From Serinus canaria (lineage: Eukaryota > Chordata > Aves > Passeriformes > Fringillidae): a stretch of DNA of 64,000 bases. The stretch covers positions 42,035,180-42,099,179 of the forward strand of contig NC_066314.1 of the NCBI RefSeq assembly GCF_022539315.1. The letters are read 5' to 3'. Of this stretch, positions 38,930 through 47,506 are shown piece by piece (position 1 is the stretch's first letter; each line of letters starts with the position of its first letter). The translations under genes were made by a program, and so were the position numbers. Below the pieces are notes generated by a model. That model had not been told where the DNA came from, made no database searches, and saw only the letters and a list, made by a program, of their open reading frames with translations.

Positions 38930-40882
38930 ACAAAAACTACGTATGTCATATTTACTTTTTATCCCCAATACCTGTCACCCTCGTCACCAGGTACACCCTC
39001 ACCCCAGACCAATCCACAAGTGCCAACACCACAACAGAAGATGGAAGACAAGAAGAAGAAAGAAGAGTCTTGTGACACGCCCTGATTCCTCCATCTTGTC
39101 TCCACAACCCCCCTGTACCAAAACCCCAAAATCTGTGATTTACCCTATAATTATGTCTTCCCTTCACCATTCACACCCAGGTAATTCCCACAGGTTCCAT
39201 CTCCTCATACATCGGTGGCACATCCCTAGATGGATCAAAATCAAGCCACCAAGTGCTTTTGGCAACATTCCAAGGCTCCCGAGCCCCCCAAGGGTTCTCT
39301 CGGTAGCTCTGGACATCAGGAGTGACGTGCTGAGCTCCCACACCTTCCATCAGCTTTGCACACACAGCCTGTCTGTGAGCACAGTCTGAGCTGAAGCTTA
39401 ATGGGATGGCAGGCAGTCCATGTGTGTTCAGGAAATGCTGCACTTTGCAGCATAGAAATGGAAGCCCTCAGTCTCCCATCTATAACAGCTCCACCCTCTG
39501 TGGCAGATCATTCACACACAGGCTAACAGCAGCACCGTGGCAGAAGAGACAATGCATTTTATGCATTAGTTTTTAAGGAATCATCTACCAAGCTGTGCAA
39601 AATGTTGCCCTCAAACTTGCTGGGATCAGATTTGGATATTTTTATGATCATTAAGATCTGACCATGTTATCAAAACTTCTACATTCTTGTCTGAACTGGA
39701 AAACCAGTTAATCTCCTTCATCTGGAGACACACAAAGAGGGACGTGGCAGACAGCTGCTGTGTTCCAGTTCAGCCCCCCAGCCAGCCACGAGGAGGTTTG
39801 TTCCTCAGTATTTAAGATATATTAAGCTACAGAGGAAATATATCAGCACCCCAAATATACAGGTTCTCAAACTTTCAGGTGTCTGCAAATACATTTTACA
39901 TGGGCTTTAGCTTTTATCACCCCCTCATATCTGTTTCCATTGGGTGCCCAGTAACCTGTCTTCCTCAAAATGTAATGTACAATTCTTCCTTCAGCACTTT
40001 CACACAGCTGCCATTCCTTTAAATCAACCTGTCAGAGAAGCATTTCCTCATTGCCTTTCCAAGTGCAGGCTCCTCTCTCCCTCCTCACTAAATCATCTTG
40101 GCTTGATGCCCAGAACGGGCAATGTTCAGTTCTGGACAAATGACAGTTTTTCTTTACAGATGAAAATGTGTCTGTGTTTAGCATTTTCTTTCCAAATCAC
40201 ACAAAATTAGGAATAAGAGTTTTAGGTATTTGTAGAAGTTGTTTCTATTTTCCAGTACTGAAAGGTCCTAAAGGGTTTCTGGTGAACAGATTTCAAAGTT
40301 TTATCATTTTTCTGAAAAAAAGTTAATTATTTTGCAAGTTGGTTTGTATTTATTCAATTTAATTTGTCTTTCATTCTGAGACATGTTTCTGTCAAATAGG
40401 AAACAAGAATGAATGAGTGGAGTAAGAGGAGAATAGGAACAATCTGAAACAAAGTTACAGCAAGGAGGCAAAAAAGGGAAATGTTGCATGGAAAAGAGCA
40501 AAGGCGTAGAGAGCTAGAAAATGATGTTGTGGCTGCTAGAAGGAAGCTGTACCTACTCGACATAAGGAGAGAGAGTAAGGCTCAAAGTACTTAGGGCAGT
40601 TAAAAAAAAGGGAAAAAATGGAATGTTAAGGTTCTAGGATATATTATTATGACCATTGTGACTGTGAGTCTTTTGTGAGATTGAAAATAATAAAAAAAAA
40701 CCAGATTAGATTTGCTTAGCCACTTCTTGACAATACCTTCTTAAAATCATACTTTGATGTGAAGGAGTTATCCTTCTAGGGCATTACTGCCTGATACCTT
40801 TAAGAAACTCCTAGATTCTATTGCAATGTTTATACTTCTAATTATGTGCTCTTTTGATGCTGTCTCCAGCATATTCTCTTCA

Positions 40883-40924
40883 TTTCCCTGCAAATCTATA
40901 AATCTTTCCCTGCAAGTCTATAAA
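40883..40924. repeat. 20-bp direct tandem duplication
   Basis: TTTCCCTGCAAATCTATAAA at 40883-40902 is repeated at 40905-40924 with one mismatch and a two-base spacer (TC). Local slippage product. Confidence 0.9.
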
Positions 40925-41129
40925 GGGACTTTTTGTCATTGTTGTTTCTGATCTAGACTTGAGGGTTAGCTCCCACTCAGCCCCACCAGCCTCAGTCAGA
41001 CATGGAGTCTGCTGTATCTATCACTTTCTGGCCATAGTGTGTCAAAAACCCCCTTATCATTGCCTTAATGTTCATAGAGAACAGACAGTGACACATTGGA
41101 CAACATCTCCCTCCTATGATTCCTTCTGG

Positions 41130-41158
41130 GGTGGTTTCAGCACTGGTGGTTTCAGCAC
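41130..41158. repeat. 15-bp tandem duplication
   Basis: GGTGGTTTCAGCAC occurs twice with an exact 15-base period. Local duplication; no coding context supported. Confidence 0.9.
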
Positions 41159-42776
41159 CCAGAAGAGTGTTTGGGTAACTGCCTGGAAGAGCCACCTTGT
41201 GCCTGGGGAATCTGTCGACCAAACGCCATCCAAAAAGACTCCTAGGCATGGCTGCTTCCTTCTGTGTTCACCCAGCCAAGGACAGCAAACAGCCACAGCC
41301 TGCCAAGTGCTCATGGGCTCACTCACATGTCCATTGGGTTCTCTCTTGTGCCATTTGAGAGCTCCTTTCACGGGCTGCCGCACACGTGTACAGTGACCAA
41401 GAGATTCACTGCAAATAACAGCACTGGCAAACAGTTCTCTTTGCTCCCACTTTCTTCTGGGTGCTCTTTGTGGTTACCAGCACACAAATTGCATGCACAG
41501 CCCTCACCTTCATCTAGGTCTTGGATTTAATTAAAGACTACACAAAAATATTACATAAAGCAGTGTAAAAATTTAATGCTAAGATGCAGCACTGCCTGCT
41601 GGTGACAGTGCTGTCTCTTTGGGCATGATGAGACATCTGTATGGATACTTACTGAATTAAATTAAATCAACTAAAGATTGCCAAAAGAAACTCTAAAGGA
41701 ATAACATTGCAATCCACTATTGCAAGCTAGGCTTATTAGAGTTAATCAATTTTCTTATGTATGCAGCAAAATGTTTAGAAGGTCTATACTATAATTCTGT
41801 CAGCATCTAAAGTCTTGGACTTCTGACCTTCAATGAGAAAATTCACATGAAGAGTGCAAAGTTAGTTTCCAAAGCAGAGAAGTGAATGCAATAAAAAACA
41901 AATCTGATTTTAAAGTCTTGTCATATTCTCTCCAAATTTATATCTGTTATACAACAAACCATGGCAAAAGTGTTTATGTGACCCCCCTAGGGATCATTCT
42001 GGCAAATAAGGTGAGAGAGAGTGAGCCATCAGTGGGGGATTATTATCTTTTCTTTAAAATTAAAATCTTAATTCCAAACCTCCCAAGCAGATCATAATTT
42101 TTCATCAAAACTAAGGCACTTAATTTGCTCAATTTTTTCTGTTGAATTTCTTTGCTCTTCTACCTATTGAGCACATTGAGTCCCAGGTCATGTAATATTC
42201 AAAAAAGAAAACAGCATTAATGAAAGTTATCAAGGACTTGGAATAAGCATGCACTATGGGCTTTCAGTTATGAAGAGAATAAGAAAGATGAGTTCTCAAA
42301 CACTCTGAGGTCTTGGCAGCTTCAGGCTTCCAAAATTAACTCTTAAGGGTTCAGTCAAAAACATGTATGAATGCATTTAAGGAAGCTGGACTGGCAAAGA
42401 GTAGATGAAATATTATCATCTTACTGTTAGTATCTGTATTTCACAGGTATTGTATTTACATAGATATGTATTTTCACACATTTTTAATACAGGCTAAATA
42501 ATAAGTTTGGATCCAAACTTTACCCAAATACATTATTCTAGAGTATGAGTTTTGTAATCAAGGAATGTTCTCTTGCAGGTAAAGGAAAAACATCATGCAA
42601 GTCAATAGTTTTATTGAAGTCAACAGCAAAATCTGAAATAATTTTCAAGGCTTTGTGTTTCACTATTGCAGCTTTGCCAAAAAACACAGAAAAAGAGGGA
42701 GGTAGAGAAGGACTGGTCATTTTATGAACAGAAGAAAAGGAAGGCACTTAGAAAAGGCGAGAAAGGGAAAAGGGGC

Positions 42777-43309
42777 GGGAAAAAAGGGAAAGAAAAGGGA
42801 AAAGGGAAAAGGGAAAATGAAGGGAAGGGAAGGGAAGGGAAGGAAGGGAAGGGAAGGGAAGGAAGGGAAGGGAGGAAGGGAAGGGAAGGGAAGGGAAAGG
42901 GAAGGGAAGGGAAGGGAAGGGAAGGGAAGGGAAGGGAAGGGAAGGAAGGGAAGGGAAGGGAAGGGAAGGGAAGGGAGGGAAGGGAAGGGAAAGGGAAGGA
43001 AGGGAAGGGAAGGGAAGGGAAGGAAGGGAAGGGAAGGGAAGGGAAGGGAAGGGAAGGGAAGGGAAGGGAAGGGAAGGAAGGAAGGGAAGGGAAGGGAATG
43101 GGAAGGGAAGGGAAGGGAAGGGAAGGGAATGGGAAAGGGAAGGGAAAGGGAAACGGAAGGAAGGAAGGGAAGGGAAAGGGAAGGGAAGGAAAAGAAAAAA
43201 CGAAAAGAAAAAAGAAAAAAGAAAAAAAAGAAAACAAGAAAAAAAGAAAAGAAAAAACAAAAAAGAGAAAAAGGAAAAAGAAAACAGAAAAAAGAAAAAG
43301 AAAAAGAAA
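42777..43309. repeat. Giant homopurine (GGGAA)n satellite-like tract
   Basis: About 530 bases of almost pure purine on the plus strand. It is built from GGGAA with GGAA and GGGAAA variants and grades into A-rich AAAAAG units after about 43190. Bases 42819-43098 are 280 bases without a single pyrimidine. I count only eight pyrimidines in the whole tract (42818, 43099, 43130, 43154, 43201, 43235, 43258, 43285). Mirror-symmetric homopurine DNA of this kind can form intramolecular triplex (H-DNA). Long open frames on both strands (for example 42666-43322 plus and 42722-43237 minus) are translations of the repeat (Lys-Gly-Arg-Glu-Gly or Pro-Phe-Pro-Ser-Leu type) and are not genes. Confidence 0.97.
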
Positions 43310-43427
43310 TGTATTTCTTTAATTCTATTCTATTTTGGTGGCAGAAGGGTCAGACAAGCAATAAAGGGGAAATATATGTGTTTTTCTTCTACCTCCCAGC
43401 AAAATTTTTCTTTCTCTTTTTGTTCTG

Positions 43428-43450
43428 TTTTTCTTTTTCTTTTTTTCTTT
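43428..43450. repeat. Homopyrimidine tract complementary to upstream purine arm
   Basis: Twenty-three uninterrupted pyrimidines with C spaced every 6 to 8 bases. The reverse complement nearly matches the A-rich purine segment at 43286-43309, where G is spaced every 6 to 7 bases. The two could pair across a loop of about 120 bases. Confidence 0.8.
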
Positions 43451-44545
43451 GAACAGACATTATTAAAGAGAAATAAGAGATTAGAGGAAGCAATTTAATT
43501 TAGATCAGAGGCAATTGTGTAGATATGGTGTTCACTGAAACGGTCACTGAGGAACAACTGGGGCACAGCACCACATCCTTCAAGAGCAGGGCAGTCAAAG
43601 AAGCAGCAGGGAAGCAAGCTCATCCAAAGAGACTATTTTGACCAGGAAGGATAAGTACTTTTCACCTCTTTATTAGACTATGGCTGCTAGAAAATTGACT
43701 GTGTTGAGAGTTAAGAATAAAAAAATCACATAGAGCATTATGCTTTGAAGACAATAATGTTACAGAGTCTGCCTTTTTCATTTGTGAATGAGTTAATGTT
43801 TAAAGAACACCATTTCTCAGGAAAGTTTCAAGGCCATCAATAGACCATATGTTCAAGTTTTTATTCTCAGAAAACCTTAAAGGAATTATGTAATACTGTA
43901 CTGAAATGAAGCCAAAGTATGATTTTGTGTAAAACACCATCATGAAAGTTTCTTGATGTTTAGGCTGAATTCATCATTAACAAATTGATTATGGTTCCAA
44001 GAGTCAAACACTTTTAACATTCCTGGTTCTTTTCAGATGTTGTTTTCAGAAGCATGATCAAAACTTGTTTTGCAGTCATCCCTAAATATTTTACTAGAAG
44101 ATAGTTAAGGGATATTTTATACAAGCCTTATGAACAGAATAGAAAAGATGGTACAATTCTATTGCAATGAGGTAATGAGGTGGAAAAAGAAACTTAAGCT
44201 CCCCACCATGGTTTTCCTGAATCAACATTAAACTAAGGTACTATTATTGTTAAGTTTTTATGTAATTAATTCATAACTAGATATAAAAAAATGTCAGCAA
44301 TATCAGAAAAGACTATTAATTCAAATATGAGTGCTTTGGGTGCATCCACTCCTTAGCCACAAAAAGTAAATACAGACATATAGAAATATACTCCAAATGC
44401 AAAACCAAAGTAATATGCCTCATAACAAGCAGTGTTTCTGTGCTTGAATATTTGATGTGCATCTTGCTTGAGTCAGAAACTGCTATTTCCTCATGCACCC
44501 ATTGTCTTGCATTTCCTCCTTATCAGGAACACACATGCAGAAAAA
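43451..44545. other. AT-rich unique-looking non-coding DNA
   Basis: No gene or repeat recognised between the homopurine block and the LTR. Confidence 0.5.
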
Positions 44546-44551
44546 GGTATC
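44546..44551. repeat. Left target-site duplication GGTATC
   Basis: Six bases immediately left of the LTR start, identical to 45127-45132. Confidence 0.85.
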
Positions 44552-44800
44552 TGTTGCGGTGTAAGCAATATCCTGTCCCTCAGGTGTGCCAACCTCTTCC
44601 CCTCCCCCTTGCCCTCTTCCCAACTGCTGTATGTCAAGTTCCACATTCCAGCAAGGGCGTGGTGTGATTGGCAGAAGTTCAAAAGATGTTTCTCAGACCT
44701 GGAGTCATTGGCCTGTCCAGGTGTCATTGTCCCCTGAGACCCTCCCCCTCCCACCTGGTTGGTGGCTCACCTATCCTTTCCCTCCCCCCTCCCCGTGGGC

Positions 44801-44808
44801 TTAAAAGA
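44801..44808 (+). promoter_or_regulatory. LTR TATA-like box
   Basis: TTAAAAGA about 74 bases upstream of the AATAAA signal, at the expected U3/R position. It is weaker than a consensus TATA box. Confidence 0.5.
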
Positions 44809-44874
44809 CACTGAAACTGTGCGGTCATTATTCTGTTGGAGCTGTTACCAAGACTCAGAGCTCTGTCACCCTGG

Positions 44875-44880
44875 AATAAA
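44875..44880 (+). terminator. LTR poly(A) signal AATAAA
   Basis: AATAAA inside the solo LTR, downstream of the TATA-like box. Confidence 0.65.
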
Positions 44881-45126
44881 ACTCTGGATTTAACCCTCTG
44901 GAAGAATCCGCTCCCTTTCCTCTTCACCATTGCCTGAATCTTTTTCCACCAGAGGTAAACTGAGTTTCTACCATGCCTGGACTCATTCCAAGTGCCTAAC
45001 TGCAACTTCCAGCCAGCCAAAGGTGTCTCTGAGGTGAAACACCACAGCTGCCGCCTTTGGTCCAGCACTAGGGCTGGACGAGCCCAGGCACGTTCCACCC
45101 AGCAATATTGGGATTTTATTCCAATA

Positions 45127-45132
45127 GGTATC
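45127..45132. repeat. Right target-site duplication GGTATC
   Basis: Six bases immediately right of the LTR end, identical to 44546-44551. This shows a real integration event and fixes both element borders. Confidence 0.85.
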
Positions 45133-46144
45133 TCTCAAAAACATTCCCAGGAAAGAAGTGGTCCTGCAGTCCGATTTCTTTTTCTGCCTTTACCCTGTGT
45201 TAGATAAATGCTAGGGGAGAAGCATCTCACAAGGAAAAGAATGCACTGGATTTTCCATAGGCATTTTCTCTCATGAGGCTGCAGACACAGAAACCTGCAA
45301 ACACAGGCTAGGTGTCCAGAAGGTCTGACAACAGAAGCAAGGAGCTGTAAGGTGACAGAAGTGTAGTGCAACTGTATGGTGAGGATGGCCTCCATCGTGG
45401 GAGAAAACTGCTCCGCAGGTGATAAAGTGGCAAACGCACACAAATTAATTTCAGCCTGCATGCTATTGTGAGCCTCAAGTATATACTATCAAGAAAGGTC
45501 AGAATGTGCATGTCTTCTCTCAACATGTAGGTTTAATCCTAACTGATTCCAAATACAGCTCTGGTGTTCAAGGTTTGAGTGAAAATTAAGGCGGCACAAG
45601 ATCAAAGTCATAGATATGAATTAACACCTTGTAGCAAGAGCAAGTGGGACAGCAGCCCTCAGCATGGCTCTATTGCCACTTCAACATTAACTCTATCAGG
45701 ACAGGTTATGCCTCTTTATACACTTTTTGACCTGAGAAGTTCACCATGTTCCAGAGTTCTTTGCATTGCTTTCAGCTGAGAAGTTGATTATGTCTCAGGC
45801 AGCTTAGGAGGAATCATATCTACTCACCAAGAGTGAACAAAAGTCCTGATTTTCTGAATGCAACACAAATCAAGCAATAGCACAGAGCTTCTTTGCTTTC
45901 AGTCCCTTTCATTCCAAGGCTCTTTATGTTTCCTCAGTAAGTGCTGCAGTTTTTGATCAGCCATGTGTTACATTTCTGCCCCTTCATGATTTATTCTGTG
46001 GTGTTTCATGCACATGCAGGCTCTTAACTAAAATTTCATTCAGTCAAACCCTGCTCACCAGATAATTTCAACTCTAGCACTGCCTCACATGTTTTTTTAA
46101 TTAAGACAGTGATATATGCTTGCACTTTTTTTTTGGAGGCAGCT
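45133..46144. other. Unique-looking non-coding DNA
   Basis: No gene or transposon recognised between the solo LTR and the interspersed repeat. Frames at 45135-45526 on the minus strand lack family signatures. Confidence 0.45.
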
Positions 46145-46275
46145 CTCTCTTCAAAAATCTATTTATCTTTTATGGGCCGCTTAGATGGAGGATAGGGTTT
46201 ACTCCTCAGTCTTTGTGTACCCATCAGTCCATCTCTGAATTGCGTGTTTTTGTAGCACCTGGCACAGAACTGTGA
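46145..46275. repeat. Unidentified interspersed repeat, copy 1
   Basis: Shares most of its length with 57846-57970 in the same orientation. Shared blocks include CTCTTCAAAAA, CTTAGATGGAGGA, AGGGTTTACTCCTCAGTCTT and CATCAGTCCATCTC. The downstream GTAGCACCTGGCACAGAA is reminiscent of the 'GCACCTAGCACA' motif found near the 3' ends of ancient amniote SINE and L2-like repeats, but I cannot name the family. No open frame is conserved between the copies. Confidence 0.75.
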
Positions 46276-46881
46276 GTCTAAGTGGGGCCATGGGGGTCTA
46301 ACAACACTAAATTATTAAGAGTATAAATGGCATGATATATCTGAGTTTGCATCAACACAGGTTGTGATCTTGGCAGAAACCTAGTGATGCTTCATGTTCA
46401 CCAGGTGCTAGAGACTGAAATGGTTCATGCCTTAAACATTGTTATGAAGGAGTTTTGCCCATTTTAGCAAAAACTGTACAAAGAAGCTGCAACCACAGAA
46501 GCCCACCCATCCTTGAAGATGCCTGACTGGAACTTTGCACTGTGAGTTAAGCCACCTAAGGGAATTCAAGATAAGACACCATTGTTCAATCATCTCAGGT
46601 CTAGAGAAAAGTAAACAAGGCTGAGGGAAAAGAATGCATCTACAAGAAAGCCAAATCCAGCAGAAAATCAGCCCTGGCTGGGTTTGGGGTAGGGGACACC
46701 ACAGCCCACAGAGGACAGGTTTACAGCCTCACCTCTCCTGCAGCGAAGCGAGGAGGAGGAGAGTTTTGGCATGGCTTAGCCTCAGATCAGAGGTGGTGAG
46801 CACCCATCCTCCCTTACACAAACTGGCTCACCCAGGAAGGCTACATCCATGGGACATTCATGTGAAAGGCAGCTGAGGATA
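46276..46881. other. Non-coding DNA left of LTR
   Basis: No gene recognised. The purine-rich patch near 46741-46765 (GAAGCGAGGAGGAGGAGAG) is short. This could be a decayed part of the neighbouring retroviral element, but nothing retroviral is readable. Confidence 0.35.
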
Positions 46882-47228
46882 TGTGTCACAATCCACCAAA
46901 GACCCTCAAAAGTGTTACCCAGACTCGTTCCTGAGACCTTGCACAGCAGGATTGCACGTGATGTAAAGAGACGCAACAGACCCAGAGTGTGCTGCAAGAG
47001 ATTGTGTCAAACCTGCCCCCACTCAGGAGGGTTATCTGGGCATTCCCACCTGTCCTGAACACATATTAACTAACCCATTGGATTCTGTGTTTTTTGAGAG
47101 GACTCTCACCACCAAGAAGACCAGATGGAGAGGATCAATGGAACATACCTGGGATCTGTGGCATGGTGATTTTTGCTTTAATTTGTATTTGTCACTATCT
47201 TTCTGTCCCTCCCAACTCTTTTATATTG

Positions 47229-47378
47229 CGTTCTCCTCCTTTTTCTCTCTCTTTCTCTTTCGCTTTCTCTTGCTCGTGTCTCTTTCTCTTGCTCTTTCTC
47301 TTGCTCGTTCTCTTTCTCTTTCTCTGTCTCTTTCTCTTTCTCTTTCTCTTGTCTCTTTCTCTTTCTCTTTCTCTTCTC

Positions 47379-47418
<40 letters not shown>

Positions 47419-47430
47419 TTCTCTTCTCTC
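47229..47430. repeat. (CTCTTT)n pyrimidine array inside the LTR
   Basis: About 200 bases of T and C with only a few Gs, mostly hexamer TTTCTC with TTGCTC and TTCTC variants. It lies between the LTR body and its poly(A) signal. The array probably expanded after insertion from a short TC-rich seed. Confidence 0.92.
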
Positions 47431-47443
47431 ATAATCACTATTA

Positions 47444-47449
47444 AATAAA
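47444..47449 (+). terminator. LTR poly(A) signal AATAAA
   Basis: Lies just downstream of the pyrimidine array, in the position expected for the R/U5 region of this LTR. Confidence 0.6.
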
Positions 47450-47506
47450 ATCCATAATATTGACTTTGGCATATGGTCTCATTTGCCCCTTAATTCAGGC
47501 AGAGAC

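Larger units (their letters stand above)
38727..39315 (-). mobile_element. Endogenous retrovirus LTR (solo type), minus strand
   Basis: Read on the minus strand, this segment has the parts of a retroviral LTR in order. There is an inverted CCAAT motif (plus-strand CCAAT near 39010), a TATAAAA box (complement of 38923-38929) and, about 95 bases later, an AATAAA poly(A) signal (complement of 38824-38829). It resembles a songbird LTR family I recall. Candidate termini are TGTCC at 38727 and GGACA ending at 39315, but the flanks show no convincing target-site duplication. An alternative pair is TGGGGCTCGG at 38716 and CCGAGCCCCCCA ending at 39290. No retroviral gag, pol or env coding sequence is seen next to it, so it is probably a solo or partial LTR. 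Frames across it, such as 38943-39389 plus, are not genes. Confidence 0.7.
39316..42776. other. Non-coding DNA with two small tandem duplications
   Basis: No gene recognised. A somewhat more GC-rich block at about 40960-41530 gives overlapping frames on both strands (for example 40959-41396 plus and 41114-41383 minus), none with a family signature. It includes the duplications at 40883-40924 and 41130-41158. Bases 42600-42640 contain a TTGAAGTCAACAGCAAAA-type stretch that may belong to an ancient sauropsid repeat. Confidence 0.45.
44552..45126 (+). mobile_element. Solo LTR of an endogenous retrovirus, 575 bp
   Basis: The element starts TGTTG and ends CAATA, a one-base-mutated inverted copy of the start. 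It is flanked by a perfect 6-bp direct repeat GGTATC (44546-44551 and 45127-45132). Inside, in LTR order, are a reversed CCAAT motif (GATTGG near 44663), a TTAAAAGA TATA-like box at 44801-44808, and an AATAAA poly(A) signal at 44875-44880, followed by a U5-like region. Six-base duplications are typical of class II (beta-like, ERVK) avian elements, so that class is inferred. No internal retroviral sequence lies between the two duplications, so this is a solo LTR left by recombination between the two LTRs of a former provirus. The minus-strand frame at 44724-45098 is antisense within it and is not a gene. Confidence 0.93.
46882..47506 (+). mobile_element. Endogenous retrovirus LTR carrying an internal CTCTTT array
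   Basis: Starts at TGTGTCACAATCCACC and ends near GGCAGAGACA. It contains an ATTGGATTCTG (reversed CCAAT) segment, a long homopyrimidine array, and then ATTAAATAAAATCC with an AATAAA poly(A) signal at 47444-47449. The order and wording resemble a songbird LTR family I recall, in which a TTTCTC-rich stretch precedes the poly(A) signal. I find no matching target-site duplication at these borders, so the edges are approximate to within tens of bases. No gag, pol or env sequence is seen on either side, so this is probably a solo LTR. The frames at 47078-47444 plus and 47178-47472 minus are translations of the pyrimidine array. Confidence 0.7.

Noticed and set aside
38943..39443. Frames on both strands across the LTR (148 and 90 residues)
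   Set aside because: Mostly inside an LTR, overlapping on both strands, with no retroviral protein motif. Stop-poor because the LTR is GC-richer.
40959..41396. Plus-strand frame of 145 residues in a GC-richer patch
   Set aside because: Open in several frames on both strands because of composition; includes a slippage duplication; no domain pattern.
42666..43452. Long open frames on both strands (up to 242 residues)
   Set aside because: They translate the GGGAA satellite. A 5-base period without stop codons opens several frames on both strands. No non-repetitive domain is present.
44724..45098. Minus-strand frame of 124 residues
   Set aside because: Lies wholly inside the solo LTR, antisense to its transcription signals.
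47078..47472. Ser/Leu-rich and Arg/Glu/Lys-rich frames on both strands
   Set aside because: Translations of the CTCTTT array inside the LTR.
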